A DNA stretch of 64,000 nucleotides from Buttiauxella massiliensis. GTDB lineage: Bacteria > Pseudomonadota > Gammaproteobacteria > Enterobacterales > Enterobacteriaceae. The translations under genes and the position numbers were made by a program. Below, in pieces: positions 26,457 to 36,513 of the stretch. Where the stretch lies: assembly GCF_902500225.1 (NCBI RefSeq), contig NZ_LR722651.1, positions 124,001 through 188,000 of the forward strand, in the 5' to 3' direction. Each line of letters begins with the position of its first letter. Position 1 is the first letter of the stretch. The notes below the pieces were generated by a model. It was not told the DNA's origin and searched no databases. It saw nothing but the letters and a program-made list of their open reading frames with translations.

Positions 26457-26984
26457 TTACTTCTGGAAGGCTTTTTTTAAGCTGATCCGGGAGATCAGCT
26501 CGGTCAAAGAGAGCACCATCGTCGATCGAACAATTTGTTGATAGCGCTGTTTTTGCATGGCAAACAGCTCAGGGTCGCTGCCATCAACAAACTTTGGCGT
26601 CGGCGGTAGAGCAGAAACACAATGCAGTTCACCGAATGGGCCGAGCATTTCATCGTCGGTAAAATTATATTCGCTACCGTCGTGATTCAACTCTTCGCGC
26701 AGCGCCATAAGCAGCTCGCAATCTTCGTACTCTGGGCGATTAAGCACGCCGAGGCCGTAGATAAGTTTGAGACGCACGGAAAGATCCCCTAACGGGCCAT
26801 CGCCATCCAATAACGGTTCAACCGCGTATTTCACCGCATAATCGTCTTTACGGAAGACCTGCAACACCAGGATATTCACCGCTTCGGTAAGAAGCTCAAC
26901 CGCGGTGATCAGCAGGCTGCGTACGGTTTTACCGGCATTAAGACGCTCAAGCACACGGTTTTCAAAGGCCTGGGTTTCTTCCAT
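26457..26984 (-). CDS. mtlR: mannitol operon repressor MtlR
   Basis: 175-residue MtlR/DUF4145-type repressor, slightly shorter than the E. coli protein (about 195). It lacks a recognisable helix-turn-helix, as is normal for this family, and is all-helical (L-L-I-T-A-V-E-L-L-T-E-A-V-N-I-L). It lowers expression of the mannitol operon. Third gene of mtlADR, 65 bases after mtlD. Confidence 0.92.
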   Translation of the reverse strand: MEETQAFENRVLERLNAGKTVRSLLITAVELLTEAVNILVLQVFRKDDYAVKYAVEPLLDGDGPLGDLSVRLKLIYGLGVLNRPEYEDCELLMALREELNHDGSEYNFTDDEMLGPFGELHCVSALPPTPKFVDGSDPELFAMQKQRYQQIVRSTMVLSLTELISRISLKKAFQK

Positions 26985-27049
26985 CTTTGCCTACATCACT
27001 AAAAGTATTATTGGGTGCAGCCACTTCTTGCCGCACCCGCTTTCCATCA

Positions 27050-28195
27050 CTATTTGCCGTTGTATGCGCTCACCGCTTCTGCCACAACATCGCTATTGGC
27101 ATCGAGGCCAGAGATTTCAGCAAGCGTCGCCTGCGGGCCTTTTTCTGCCAGCAATTTCTCAAGCTCTTGCGCTTGCGGGTCTTCCGCACTGCGGTAATGC
27201 ATCGCCGCAGCAATACCTTTGATCAGGTATTGGCGTGGCAAGCCGTATTCGATGGTGCCAAGCAATGGCTTAATCAGACGGTCGCCCGCACTCAATTTAC
27301 GCAGCGGCTGGCGGCCAACGCGCTCCACATCATCTTTCAGATAAGGGTTCTCGAAACGACCAAGGATTTTCTGGATGTAGGCTGCGTGCTTGTCTGCATC
27401 AAAACCGTAGCGCTTGATCAGCACCGCACCACTTTCGTCCATTGCACCTTTCACGACGCTACGGACTTTTTCATCCAGAATCGCATCGCGAATGGTCTGA
27501 TGACCGGCCAGTTGGCCAAGGTATGCGGTTATAGCATGCCCGGTATTCAGCGTGAAGAGTTTGCGCTCAACAAACGCCATCAGATTATCAGTAAGTTCCA
27601 TGCCAGGAATGTTCGGGAGATCACCTTTGAACTGGGTTTTATCAACAATCCATTCGCTGAATGTTTCAACCGTGACTTCAAGCGGGTCATTAGTGGCAGA
27701 TTCTGACGGTGGAACAATACGGTCAACGGCGGAATCAACAAAGCCAACGTGCTGCTCAACCCACGCTTGATCATCTTCTGAAAGCGCCTTCATGACATGA
27801 GCTTTAAGCTGGCTGGTGCCGCGCACCATATTCTCGCAAGCGATGATGTTCAGCGGTTTCTCATTACCGTTGGTACGACGCAGAACCAGACCTTTCGCCA
27901 CGGCTGGTGCAATGCGTTCAAGCACGACCGGGCCGACTGCCGTGGTCACCAGGTCCACATCGGCAATCAGGGTAATAACTTCATCGCCAATGCTGCTAAC
28001 AGCATTAACATTGGAAACGGTATCGATTTGCTTTTGCTCGCCAACAACGTGAACCTGGTAGCTATGGCGCGCATTCAGCGCGTCCAGCACAGTCTGGTTC
28101 ACATCGGCAAAGGTCAGTTGAATACCAGCGTCTGCCAGCAGTTTTCCGATAAAGCCACGTCCGATATTACCTGCACCAAAATGTAATGCTTTCAT
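27050..28195 (-). CDS. mtlD: mannitol-1-phosphate 5-dehydrogenase
   Basis: 382 residues, same length as E. coli MtlD. N-terminal NAD-binding motif [11 protein letters not shown] at residues 4-14; the long-chain mannitol dehydrogenase signature region near residue 213 ([10 protein letters not shown]) is intact. Oxidises mannitol-1-phosphate to fructose-6-phosphate. The start was set at 28195, with AAGGTG upstream; an in-frame ATG three codons earlier lies inside the binding site. Confidence 0.96.
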   Translation of the reverse strand: MKALHFGAGNIGRGFIGKLLADAGIQLTFADVNQTVLDALNARHSYQVHVVGEQKQIDTVSNVNAVSSIGDEVITLIADVDLVTTAVGPVVLERIAPAVAKGLVLRRTNGNEKPLNIIACENMVRGTSQLKAHVMKALSEDDQAWVEQHVGFVDSAVDRIVPPSESATNDPLEVTVETFSEWIVDKTQFKGDLPNIPGMELTDNLMAFVERKLFTLNTGHAITAYLGQLAGHQTIRDAILDEKVRSVVKGAMDESGAVLIKRYGFDADKHAAYIQKILGRFENPYLKDDVERVGRQPLRKLSAGDRLIKPLLGTIEYGLPRQYLIKGIAAAMHYRSAEDPQAQELEKLLAEKGPQATLAEISGLDANSDVVAEAVSAYNGK

Positions 28196-28222
28196 GTCGT
28201 TCACCTTCTTAAATTTGAATTA

Positions 28223-28296
28223 CCCGAGAGGGTTCGGGTGAGGAGGTTTGTGGTATTGACCAACCTCACCGGAACCCTCTCCCATTCGGGAGAGGG
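28223..28296. repeat. nested hairpins between mtlA and mtlD
   Basis: Three inverted repeats in 74 bases: CCCGA/TCGGG (28223-28238), GGTGAGG (28237-28243) with CCTCACC (28264-28270), and the perfect 9-bp CCCTCTCCC-ATTC-GGGAGAGGG (28275-28296). The last belongs to the common enterobacterial intergenic repeat type with CCCTCTCCC/GGGAGAGGG arms. Likely tunes mRNA stability between mtlA and mtlD. Confidence 0.6.
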
Positions 28297-28306
28297 AAGT
28301 GGAGAC

Positions 28307-30226
28307 TTACTTCTTACCTGCCAGCAGGTCGAGAACCTCCTGAACACTGGTGGTATTCGCCAGGCGATCAATCACTGAATCATCATCCAGCGCGTTGGTC
28401 AGGCTGGTGATAACCTGGATGTGTTCGTTATTGCGAGCGGCAATACCGATAACCAGGCGGGCAATATCATCAGTTTCTTCACCGAAGTGAACACCGTGTG
28501 GATACTGGCAGAACACAACGCCGGTTTTCAGTACGCGGTCTTTCGCTTCAACTGTACCGTGCGGAACTGCGATACCTTCGCCCAGATAAGTTGGGGTCAG
28601 TTTTTCACGTTCAAACATCGCATCAACATATTCAGGCTGGACGTAACCACCGTTCACCAGTTGCTCACCTGCAAAGCGAATGGCTTCTTCTTTGTTGGTA
28701 GCAGTCAGGCCGAGGAACACGTTGCCAGCACCCAGGCGGAACAGCCCTTCTTCGCTTGGTACGAAGCTGTCTTCCAGGCTGCTCATTACCTTCACTTCTT
28801 TCTCGCTCAGGTTATGAGAGGCCACCAGACGCTCGGTCAGGTTGGAGTACAAGCTGCTGTCGAGGAAGTTGGTCAGGGAAATATGCTGTGCCTGTGGAAC
28901 CTGGCGCATAGCGCGTTCGGTCAGGTCACGGTGGGTAATCACCAGGTCAACGTCGTCCGGCAAGCTGTTGATTGCACAGTTAGTCACGGAGATATTTTTC
29001 AGGCCTGCATCGCTGACTTTCTTACGCAGCACGCCAGCACCCATAGCACTTGAACCCATGCCTGCATCACACGCTACGATGATTTTACGTACGTGGCTCA
29101 GGTCGTTAGACAGACCAGCACCTACCGCCAATGGCGCAGTTGCACCTTTGGATTCAGCTTTCATTTCTGCCATGCGGCGAGCGGCTGCTTCGATATCGTC
29201 TTCTTCTTTAACTTTGCTGGTTTTCAGCAAGATTGCTGATACCACGAAGGAGACTGCAGTTGCTGCAACGATTGCTGCGATGTTCGCGAAGTACGCACCT
29301 TTTGGAGTCATCGCCAGAACCGCCAGGATAGAACCCGGAGATGCCGGTGAAACAAGGCCGCCGTTCAGGATAGTCAGAGTGAACACGCCAGTCATACCGC
29401 CGAGGATAACGGCCAGAATCAGACGTGGGTTCATCAGCACATACGGGAAGTAAATTTCGTGGATACCGCCCAGGAAGTGGATGATTGCCGCGCCGCCCGC
29501 AGACTGCTTAGCATTACCACGACCGAAGAACATGTACGCCAGCAATACGCCCATACCCGGACCTGGGTTTGCTTCAATCAGGAAGAAGATTGATTTGCCC
29601 AGTTCGTGGGACTGCTGAATACCCAACGGCGAGAAGATACCGTGGTTGATTGCGTTGTTCAGGAACAGGATTTTCGCTGGTTCTACGAAGATAGAAGCCA
29701 GTGGCAGCATGTCATGAACAACCATGAAGTTAACGCCCGCTGCCAGTACTTTGGACAGGACTTCAACCGCAGGGCCAATACCCATGAACGCCAGAATCGC
29801 CAGAATCATACCGATGATGCCAGCGGAGAAGTTGTTTACCAGCATTTCAAAGCCGGATTTGATTTTGCCGTCTACCCATGCGTCGAAATGTTTAATCGCC
29901 CAGCCACCCAGAGGGCCTGCAATCATCGCGCCGAGGAACATCGGCATATCCGCACCGACGATAACACCCATGGTGGTGATTGCACCCACCACACCACCAC
30001 GGTCACCACCAATCAAACGACCACCGGTATAACCGATGAGCAATGGCAGCAGGTAGGTAATCATTGGGCCTACCAGTTTCGCCAGTGTTTCACTTGGCAA
30101 CCAACCGGTCGGGATAAATAAGGCGGTGATAATACCCCAGGCGATAAACGCGCCGATATTTGGCATTACCATGTTACTCAGGAAACGACCAAAGCTTTGC
30201 ACTCTGATCTTGATATCGGATGACAT
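28307..30226 (-). CDS. mtlA: PTS mannitol transporter subunit IICBA
   Basis: 639-residue fused mannitol phosphotransferase permease. Order: IIC membrane domain (about 1-340, with G-G-I-H-E-I-Y-F-P-Y), IIB domain with phospho-accepting cysteine in V-A-C-D-A-G-M-G-S-S-A-M-G (about residue 385), and IIA domain with the phosphohistidine in I-A-V-P-H-G-T. Takes up and phosphorylates mannitol. The start at 30226 gives M-S-S-D-I-K-I, as in E. coli; a GTG two codons upstream also opens the frame. At least three CRP-type sites lie upstream. Confidence 0.97.
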   Translation of the reverse strand: MSSDIKIRVQSFGRFLSNMVMPNIGAFIAWGIITALFIPTGWLPSETLAKLVGPMITYLLPLLIGYTGGRLIGGDRGGVVGAITTMGVIVGADMPMFLGAMIAGPLGGWAIKHFDAWVDGKIKSGFEMLVNNFSAGIIGMILAILAFMGIGPAVEVLSKVLAAGVNFMVVHDMLPLASIFVEPAKILFLNNAINHGIFSPLGIQQSHELGKSIFFLIEANPGPGMGVLLAYMFFGRGNAKQSAGGAAIIHFLGGIHEIYFPYVLMNPRLILAVILGGMTGVFTLTILNGGLVSPASPGSILAVLAMTPKGAYFANIAAIVAATAVSFVVSAILLKTSKVKEEDDIEAAARRMAEMKAESKGATAPLAVGAGLSNDLSHVRKIIVACDAGMGSSAMGAGVLRKKVSDAGLKNISVTNCAINSLPDDVDLVITHRDLTERAMRQVPQAQHISLTNFLDSSLYSNLTERLVASHNLSEKEVKVMSSLEDSFVPSEEGLFRLGAGNVFLGLTATNKEEAIRFAGEQLVNGGYVQPEYVDAMFEREKLTPTYLGEGIAVPHGTVEAKDRVLKTGVVFCQYPHGVHFGEETDDIARLVIGIAARNNEHIQVITSLTNALDDDSVIDRLANTTSVQEVLDLLAGKK

Positions 30227-30367
30227 ACGCACACCCCTTATTGTGTTTACGCGCTGAAAAGCAGCCCGAGGTTTATTGTTAATGTGGTGGCAAGCAACGC
30301 TGCCAGATGCTCTAAGTGACGCAAATCTGGCACTGAATCGTTAAGGTGTCCAGTGAGCGGAAGTTTA

Positions 30368-30383
30368 TGTGATAAAGATCACC
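30368..30383. promoter_or_regulatory. CRP-type site 1 upstream of mtlA
   Basis: TGTGA-TAAAGA-TCACC, one mismatch from the CRP core TGTGA-N6-TCACA; 142 bp before the mtlA ATG. Confidence 0.6.
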
Positions 30384-30484
30384 AATTTATGGGTGTGACC
30401 AGCTACGATCGGGAGATCTGTGTCACATAATCAGTGTGTAAAAAAAACACAAAAGCTATTTTTTGCGCATAGTTGACACCTAAG

Positions 30485-30500
30485 CGTGATGAAAATCACA
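30485..30500. promoter_or_regulatory. CRP-type site 2 upstream of mtlA
   Basis: CGTGA-TGAAAA-TCACA, one mismatch from the CRP core. Confidence 0.6.
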
Positions 30501-30528
30501 TTTCATGACCGTGCCTTTGTTATTTATA

Positions 30529-30544
30529 TGTGATTAGCATCACA
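30529..30544. promoter_or_regulatory. CRP-type site 3 upstream of mtlA
   Basis: TGTGA-TTAGCA-TCACA, a perfect core match. Multiple upstream CRP sites are known for E. coli mtlA. The 555-base stretch between mtlA and the next gene (30227-30788) holds no ORF I can support apart from these sites and AT-rich leader sequence. Confidence 0.7.
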
Positions 30545-30788
30545 AGAAATTTTAAGTGATTTTTATGGAGTGTGATCCGAGGCAACCCGGCGGTGCCGGT
30601 TGATTTGATTTTGTCAGAAAATTACAGCGCAGCGGCAAAGCACAAAACCATCAGAGTCATCCGATCAAAAACAAAATAATAACTATGGTTGACTATCATC
30701 AACACTACACATCATTGTGGTTTATCTTTTAATCAAAACACGTAAAAACAGTGCTCATATTTCCCCACTGCTTCAAAAGGTCACTAGC

Positions 30789-31058
30789 ATGGATTTATTT
30801 ATCCGCTTCCCCTGGATTGCGTTTGTAGTGATGTTTTTATTCTTTGTATTGTGGCGCACTAAACCACTGCGCTCATCGTTGGTTGCAGCGCTGGCATGGC
30901 TCAGCTATGGCATCTACGAGTTTTCTATTTTCTTTCGTCTGACCTGTAGCACAAACTGCATTCGCGTTGATTTGTTAGTCATCTATCCATTACTGCTGCT
31001 TATCTCGCTGTGGGCGTTCATTTCAGCGCTTCTCCGGTTAAAGTCCCGACATACTTAA
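30789..31058 (+). CDS. small membrane protein of unknown function
   Basis: 89-residue hydrophobic protein with three probable membrane spans (about 8-23, 32-50 and 63-80). Two cysteines (L-T-C-S-T-N-C) fall in the loop between spans two and three and could form a disulfide if that loop is periplasmic. The start is ATG 30789 with AAGG upstream; the frame is open 24 codons further into the mtlA control region without a binding site. Not recognised as a named family. It lies between mtlA and yibF, divergent from mtlA, where E. coli has no equivalent I recall. Confidence 0.6.
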   Translation: MDLFIRFPWIAFVVMFLFFVLWRTKPLRSSLVAALAWLSYGIYEFSIFFRLTCSTNCIRVDLLVIYPLLLLISLWAFISALLRLKSRHT

Positions 31059-31123
31059 AGCGCACTACCTTTTAGTTCATCCTGATCCATACTTAACTTT
31101 TGTCGATTAAAATGGACGATGTA

Positions 31124-31732
31124 ATGAAACTTATCGGTAATTACACCAGCCCGTATGTGCGCAAAATTTCAGTTATCCTGCTGGAAAAGGGCATCACGTT
31201 TGAGTTTGTAAACGACAACCCGTGGATATCAGAAAGCACCACATCACAATACAACCCGCTCGGCAAAGTCCCGGCGCTGGTCACCGGCGATGGGCAATAC
31301 TGGTTCGATTCACCGGTAATTGCCGAATATCTTGAGCTGTTGGATATTGCCCCAGCACTAATCCCACGCGATCCATTAGCTGCACTGCAGATGCGCCAGA
31401 TAGAAGCGCTGGCCGATGGCATTATGGACGCGGCTCTGGTTTCAGTACGCGAACGCCAGCGCCCGCCGGAGCAGCAATCTGAAACGGAACTGCTACGCCA
31501 ACGTGAAAAAATAAGCCGTAGCCTGACTCTGCTCGAACAGTACGTCGCAGATAAAAAACTGGATGCGGAAAGCCTAAGCGTCGCGACCATTGCGGTGGCA
31601 TGCGCTGTGGGCTACCTCAATTTCCGTCGCGTTTCGCCAGGCTGGTGTGTCGACCGCCCACATTTAGTCAAACTGGTGGAGAAACTTTTCGAACGGGAAA
31701 GTTTTGCACGTACTGAACCGCCAACAGCATGA
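31124..31732 (+). CDS. yibF: glutathione S-transferase family protein YibF
   Basis: 202 residues, same length as E. coli YibF. N-terminal thioredoxin-like GST domain with S-P-Y-V-R-K at residues 8-13 and the cis-proline stretch G-K-V-P-A-L; the glutathione-binding E-S-type pair reads F-D-S-P-V-I; C-terminal helical domain with [10 protein letters not shown]. Activity in vivo is unknown. The start at 31124 matches E. coli; the frame is open eight codons upstream from a TTG. It precedes selA, as in E. coli, separated by 70 bases. Confidence 0.92.
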   Translation: MKLIGNYTSPYVRKISVILLEKGITFEFVNDNPWISESTTSQYNPLGKVPALVTGDGQYWFDSPVIAEYLELLDIAPALIPRDPLAALQMRQIEALADGIMDAALVSVRERQRPPEQQSETELLRQREKISRSLTLLEQYVADKKLDAESLSVATIAVACAVGYLNFRRVSPGWCVDRPHLVKLVEKLFERESFARTEPPTA

Positions 31733-31802
31733 TCTCCCGCCATGACAGGGGGGCAACTCCCCCTGTAAACTATCGCAATATTTCACCATTCTGCGGCTTG
31801 CT

Positions 31803-33191
31803 ATGACTACCCATCGCACCTTGTACAGCCAACTTCCAGCAATCGATAAACTGTTACGTGACGCCTCATTCAGCACTTTGCTGCACCATTTCGGCCACAC
31901 TCAGGTGGTGAACACCTTACGAGAGATGCTTGAGGTGGCACGGGAACACATTCGTACTCAGGAGATCCTGCCGCCCTGGAACAGCGATTGGGCAGCTCAT
32001 GCGCAGCTTCAGCTTGAGTCAGGCCAGCGCAGCGCCCTATTACCAGTATTTAACCTGACCGGCACGGTATTGCATACCAACCTGGGTCGCGCATTGCAGG
32101 CAGAAGCCGCAATTGAGGCTGTGACTCAGGCAATGCGCTACCCCGTAACACTGGAATATGATTTACATGGTGCAGAGCGCGGACACCGTGACAGAGCATT
32201 GGCAGGCCTGCTTTGCGAACTGACCGGTGCGGAAGACGCCTGTATCGTTAATAACAACGCGGCAGCCGTATTGCTGATGCTGGCGGCATGTGCCAGCGGC
32301 GAAGAGGTTGTAGTTTCACGTGGCGAGCTGGTGGAAATCGGCGGTGCATTCCGTATTCCCGATGTGATGCGCCAGGCGGGCTGCCAACTTGTGGAAGTTG
32401 GTACGACAAACCGCACGCATTTGAAAGATTACCGCCAGGCGGCGAATGAAAATACGGCGCTATTGATGAAAGTCCACACCAGCAATTACCAGGTTGCGGG
32501 CTTTACTAAAGCGGTCGATGAAGCAGAACTGGTAGCACTCGGTAATGAGCTAAATATCCCTGTTGTTACTGATTTAGGTAGCGGTTCGCTGGTCGACTTA
32601 ACTCAGTGGGGATTGCCAGAAGAGCCTATGCCGCAACAGTTGATCGCCGCAGGCGTAAGCCTTGTGAGTTTCTCTGGTGATAAACTGCTCGGCGGCCCGC
32701 AAGCGGGCATTATCGTCGGCAAAAAAGATCTTATCGCCCGCATTCAAAGCCACCCGCTTAAACGCGCATTACGCGCCGATAAAATGACGCTGGCTGCACT
32801 CGAAGCGACGCTGCGCCTTTATCAACACCCGGAAACATTGGTCGAACGATTGCCGACGCTGCGTTTGCTAACCCGTAACGCCAGTGAAATCACACAGCTT
32901 GCACAACGCCTGTTGCCATCCCTTGAAGCCAAATATGGCAAGCAATTTACCGTTTGCGTAGAACCATGTTTATCGCAAATTGGCAGCGGCTCACTACCGG
33001 TGGATCGTTTGCCAAGTGCCGCGCTAACGTTCACACCAAAAGATGGGCGTGGCGCAACACTTGCCGCGCTCACACAAGCCCTGCGGGAACGACCAAAACC
33101 GATTATTGGCCGCATCAGCGATGGGCGCTTATGGCTGGATTTACGTGGCCTTGAAGATGAAGCTGGTTTCATGGAGAACCTGAACCCATGA
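31803..33191 (+). CDS. selA: L-seryl-tRNA(Sec) selenium transferase
   Basis: 462-residue pyridoxal-phosphate enzyme (E. coli 463). The PLP lysine lies in [14 protein letters not shown] near residue 295. Converts serine on tRNA-Sec to selenocysteine using selenophosphate. The N-terminal helical domain ([11 protein letters not shown]) binds the tRNA. Stop overlaps the selB start (ATGA), so selA and selB are co-translated. tRNA-Sec (selC) is not in the window. Confidence 0.97.
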   Translation: MTTHRTLYSQLPAIDKLLRDASFSTLLHHFGHTQVVNTLREMLEVAREHIRTQEILPPWNSDWAAHAQLQLESGQRSALLPVFNLTGTVLHTNLGRALQAEAAIEAVTQAMRYPVTLEYDLHGAERGHRDRALAGLLCELTGAEDACIVNNNAAAVLLMLAACASGEEVVVSRGELVEIGGAFRIPDVMRQAGCQLVEVGTTNRTHLKDYRQAANENTALLMKVHTSNYQVAGFTKAVDEAELVALGNELNIPVVTDLGSGSLVDLTQWGLPEEPMPQQLIAAGVSLVSFSGDKLLGGPQAGIIVGKKDLIARIQSHPLKRALRADKMTLAALEATLRLYQHPETLVERLPTLRLLTRNASEITQLAQRLLPSLEAKYGKQFTVCVEPCLSQIGSGSLPVDRLPSAALTFTPKDGRGATLAALTQALRERPKPIIGRISDGRLWLDLRGLEDEAGFMENLNP

Positions 33192-35035
33192 TTATTGCTA
33201 CCGCCGGGCATGTTGACCACGGCAAAACCACCCTGCTGCAAGCCTTAACTGGCGTGAATGCTGACCGTCTGCCCGAAGAGAAAAAGCGCGGCATGACTAT
33301 CGACCTGGGCTATGCATACTGGCCACAACCCGATGGCCGCATTCCCGGTTTTATTGATGTGCCAGGCCATGAAAAATTCCTCGCCAATATGCTGGCAGGC
33401 GTGGGGGGTATCGACCACGCGCTGTTAGTTGTCGCCTGCGATGATGGCGTGATGGCGCAAACTCGCGAACATCTCGCAATCTTGCAATTAACCGGCAAAC
33501 CGTCACTAACCGTGGCCTTGACCAAAGCCGATCGGGTGAGTGATGCGCGAATCGATGAAGTACGCGAAGCGGTGCTGGAAACACTCAGTGAATTTGGCTG
33601 GCAAGAGGCTGCTTTGTTTGTCACAGCAGCCACCAGCGGCACAGGAATTGATGAGCTACGCACACATCTACTCGCTCTGCCGGAACGTGCACACCCTCGC
33701 CAGCATCGTTTCCGTCTCGCTATTGATCGTGCTTTTACCGTCAAAGGTGCCGGTCTGGTCGTGACCGGAACCGCATTAAGTGGCGAAGTAAAAATTGGTG
33801 ACACACTATGGTTAACCGGTGCTGATAAACCGATGCGTGTCCGCGGTTTGCATGCCCAAAATAGTAAAACCGACACCGCTTTTGCCGGGCAACGCATAGC
33901 TGTCAACATTAGCGGCGATGCGGAAAAACTGGATATCAAACGTGGTGACTGGCTGCTGGCGGAACATCCCCTTCAGCCAGTTGAGCGCGTGATCGTTCAA
34001 CTGCAAAGCCATGCACAGTTGCAACAATGGCAGCCGCTGCATATCCACCATGCAGCAAGTCATGTCACCGGGCGCATTTCTCTGCTAGAAGATGATCTCG
34101 CCGAACTGGTTCTGGATACGCCGTTATGGCTTGCAGACAATGACCGCCTGGTTCTGCGTGATATATCCGCTCGCGTCACACTTGCAGGAGCGCGCGCCAT
34201 TCTTCTGCATGCCCCACGCCGCGGTAAACGCCAGCCTGCATTCCTCGCGTGGTTACAACAGCTTAAACAGGCAGAAAATGACCAGCAGGCGCTCGATATC
34301 CATCTACAGCGAAGCGCCGTTACGCTGACTGATTTCGCCTGGGCGCGGCAACTGACCTCTCAGGGCTTGCAAGATTTGCTAAACAGAACCGATTTTCTGC
34401 GCGCGGGCAATAGCCTGCTTAGCGAGGAAATGGCCGCACGCTGGAAGCAAAAACTACTCGATACCCTGGAGCGCTATCACCAACAGCATGACGACCAACC
34501 CGGTCCTGGCCGCGAGCGTCTGCGTCGCATGGCTTTACCAAGTGAAGATGAGCCACTGGTTTTGGCATTGATTGAAAAAATGCGCCAGGAAGGATTACTC
34601 GCAAGCCGACAAGGCTGGCTGCATCTGCCCCATCACAAACCGGGCTTTTCCGCAGAGCAGTTGGCAGTCTGGGAGAAAATTGATGCACTATTTGGTGATG
34701 ACCCTTGGTGGGTACGCGATCTGGCTCGGGAAACACAACAAGATGAACAAGTAGTACGTCAGCTACTGCGTTTTGCCGCGCAACTTGGGCTGGTGACTGC
34801 GATCTTAAAAGATCGTTATTACCGTAACGATCGGATTCAAACCTTTGCTAATTTGATCCGTGAGCTGGATCAAACGCAAGGAGCCACCAGCGCTGCGGAT
34901 TTCCGAGATAGTCTCGGCGTGGGTCGCAAACTGGCGGTGCAAATTCTCGAATACTTTGACCGAATTGGTTTTACCCGCCGCCGAGGGAATGATCATTTAC
35001 TGCGTGATAAGGCGTTGTTTATGGTTGAGAAGTAA
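33188..35035 (+). CDS. selB: selenocysteine-specific elongation factor
   Basis: 615 residues (E. coli 614). GTPase domain with [10 protein letters not shown] at residues 7-16 and D-V-P-G-H-E (switch II); the T-K-A-D motif near residue 115; EF-Tu-like domains II and III; and four C-terminal winged-helix domains (from about residue 375) that bind the SECIS mRNA hairpin. Delivers Sec-tRNA to UGA codons. Formate dehydrogenase H, the partner of the hyc-encoded hydrogenase-3, needs it. Confidence 0.97.
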   Translation: MIIATAGHVDHGKTTLLQALTGVNADRLPEEKKRGMTIDLGYAYWPQPDGRIPGFIDVPGHEKFLANMLAGVGGIDHALLVVACDDGVMAQTREHLAILQLTGKPSLTVALTKADRVSDARIDEVREAVLETLSEFGWQEAALFVTAATSGTGIDELRTHLLALPERAHPRQHRFRLAIDRAFTVKGAGLVVTGTALSGEVKIGDTLWLTGADKPMRVRGLHAQNSKTDTAFAGQRIAVNISGDAEKLDIKRGDWLLAEHPLQPVERVIVQLQSHAQLQQWQPLHIHHAASHVTGRISLLEDDLAELVLDTPLWLADNDRLVLRDISARVTLAGARAILLHAPRRGKRQPAFLAWLQQLKQAENDQQALDIHLQRSAVTLTDFAWARQLTSQGLQDLLNRTDFLRAGNSLLSEEMAARWKQKLLDTLERYHQQHDDQPGPGRERLRRMALPSEDEPLVLALIEKMRQEGLLASRQGWLHLPHHKPGFSAEQLAVWEKIDALFGDDPWWVRDLARETQQDEQVVRQLLRFAAQLGLVTAILKDRYYRNDRIQTFANLIRELDQTQGATSAADFRDSLGVGRKLAVQILEYFDRIGFTRRRGNDHLLRDKALFMVEK

Positions 35036-35047
35036 TTATCTCCTATA

Positions 35048-35080
35048 AAACCTCTCATTACACACTGAGAGGTTTTTTTT
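35048..35080 (+). terminator. rho-independent terminator after selB
   Basis: AAACCTCTC (35048-35056) / GAGAGGTTT (35067-35075), perfect 9-bp stem ending in a run of eight T. Twelve bases after the selB stop. Confidence 0.9.
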
Positions 35081-35225
35081 CGCACCGCGGAAAAGGTAAG
35101 TATGAAACAAATACAATTAAAAATTACCTAAACACCTAATCACATTGAACTTTCTGACGCACTTCAAGTTTTTTTTCCTCAATATAAAGGAGTATCGATC
35201 TATTCCCCCCTATGAGGTTTACGCC

Positions 35226-36305
35226 ATGGATTTTATGGAAAAGTTAAATACGCTTTCGGCAAAAATTAAGCAGCAGGCCGCTGCAATCCAAACAGAAGAA
35301 GCAACAAAAACCGCGTTTGTGATGCCATTTATCCATAACGTTTTAGGATACGATGTCTTTGATCCAACTGAGGTTGTTCCAGAGTTCATCTGCGATGTAG
35401 GGACGAAAAAGGGTGAGAAAATAGATTATGCGATTTGCAAAAATGGCGAAGTACAAATCCTGATTGAATGTAAAAAAATTGGTGATGCTCTTAATCTAAA
35501 TCACGCTTCACAGTTATTCAGATATTTTCACGTTACGAATGCTCGTATATCGATACTAACAAATGGTCAGGTTTATAAGTTCTTCACCGATCTTGACTCA
35601 CCCAATAAGATGGATGAAAAACCTTTCCTTGAGTTTGATTTATTAGATATTGATGAATATGTATTACCGGAGTTACGCAAGCTAACAAAATCCGCATTTG
35701 ATGTTGAATCCATTATCAATGCCGCAGGCGAACTGAAATATGTCAGCCAAATTAAGAAATTAATTAGTGCGCAATTCACAGCCCCAGATGAGGATTTCGT
35801 AAAATTCTTCGCATCACGAGTCTATGACGGAATTATTACGCAAAAAGTTCGGGATTCGTTTACTGAGTTAACCCGAAAAGCAGCGAGTCAGTTCCTTAAT
35901 GATCAAATTAATGAAAGATTGAAATCGGCAATGAGCGGTGTACAAGTTCCAGCTATCAACTCAGAAGCCTCAACAGAACCTGATTCAGATACCCATGAAT
36001 CGACTGAAGAAAGTGAAATCCAGACCACCATTGATGAACTTGAGGGCTATCACATCGTGAAAGCGATTGTGCGGACGGTGGTCGATGCAGGCCGAGTGAG
36101 TCAACGAGATACGAAAAGCTACTTTGGTATTCTGCTCGATGATAATAATCGCAAACCTATATGCCGTTTACATTTTAATCGTGCGCAAAAATATATTGGC
36201 ATATTTGATGAGGACAAAACTGAAACAAGACATCCCATTTCCTCGCTGGATGAAATCTACAATCATGCCGAAATATTGAAATCCACGGCATGCTTGTACG
36301 ACTAG
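35226..36305 (+). CDS. HsdR N-terminal domain protein (type I restriction R-like nuclease domain)
   Basis: 359 residues. The first 200 resemble the HSDR_N_2-type restriction endonuclease domain: E-E-A-T-K-T-A-F-V-M-P-F-I near residues 22-34, then the PD-(D/E)xK-like core with Asp in K-I-D-Y-A-I and E-C-K-K about 15 residues later. No helicase motifs, so not a full HsdR. An acidic, Ser/Glu-rich linker (about 240-275) leads to a C-terminal domain of about 85 residues (G-Y-H-I-V-K-A-I-V-R, ... P-I-C-R-L-H-F-N) that I do not recognise. The start at 35226 has GAGG; the longer frame from 35145 has no site. AT-rich compared with its neighbours, between selB and a REP cluster: signs of transfer. May act in defence or be a domesticated nuclease; function unknown. 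Confidence 0.75.
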   Translation: MDFMEKLNTLSAKIKQQAAAIQTEEATKTAFVMPFIHNVLGYDVFDPTEVVPEFICDVGTKKGEKIDYAICKNGEVQILIECKKIGDALNLNHASQLFRYFHVTNARISILTNGQVYKFFTDLDSPNKMDEKPFLEFDLLDIDEYVLPELRKLTKSAFDVESIINAAGELKYVSQIKKLISAQFTAPDEDFVKFFASRVYDGIITQKVRDSFTELTRKAASQFLNDQINERLKSAMSGVQVPAINSEASTEPDSDTHESTEESEIQTTIDELEGYHIVKAIVRTVVDAGRVSQRDTKSYFGILLDDNNRKPICRLHFNRAQKYIGIFDEDKTETRHPISSLDEIYNHAEILKSTACLYD

Positions 36306-36366
36306 GTTTGTCTGTAATACGGAATTTTTAAAACGAACCATATGAGCTAGCTGGAACGCTCCATAA

Positions 36367-36492
36367 GTCGGATAAGCGAAGCGTCATCCGACAGTTTCCG
36401 CAAAAATGGTGGATGACGCTAGCGCTTATCCACCCTACAAAAACAAAGGCTTATGAAACCGAGTAGGCCGGATAAGCGAAGCGTCATCCGGC
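36367..36492. repeat. REP cluster (BIME) with three alternating units
   Basis: Three REP units: GTCGGATAAGCG...CATCCGAC (36367-36392), the inverted GGTGGATGACG...TATCCACC (36408-36434), and GTAGGCCGGATAAGCG...CATCCGGC (36463-36492). All carry the GGATAAGCG/CGTCATCC arms of enterobacterial REP elements; alternating orientation makes it a BIME. It sits between the HsdR_N-type gene and the convergent aldB end. Confidence 0.85.
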
Positions 36493-36513
36493 AAAACCCG
36501 ATTACTGAGCCAC

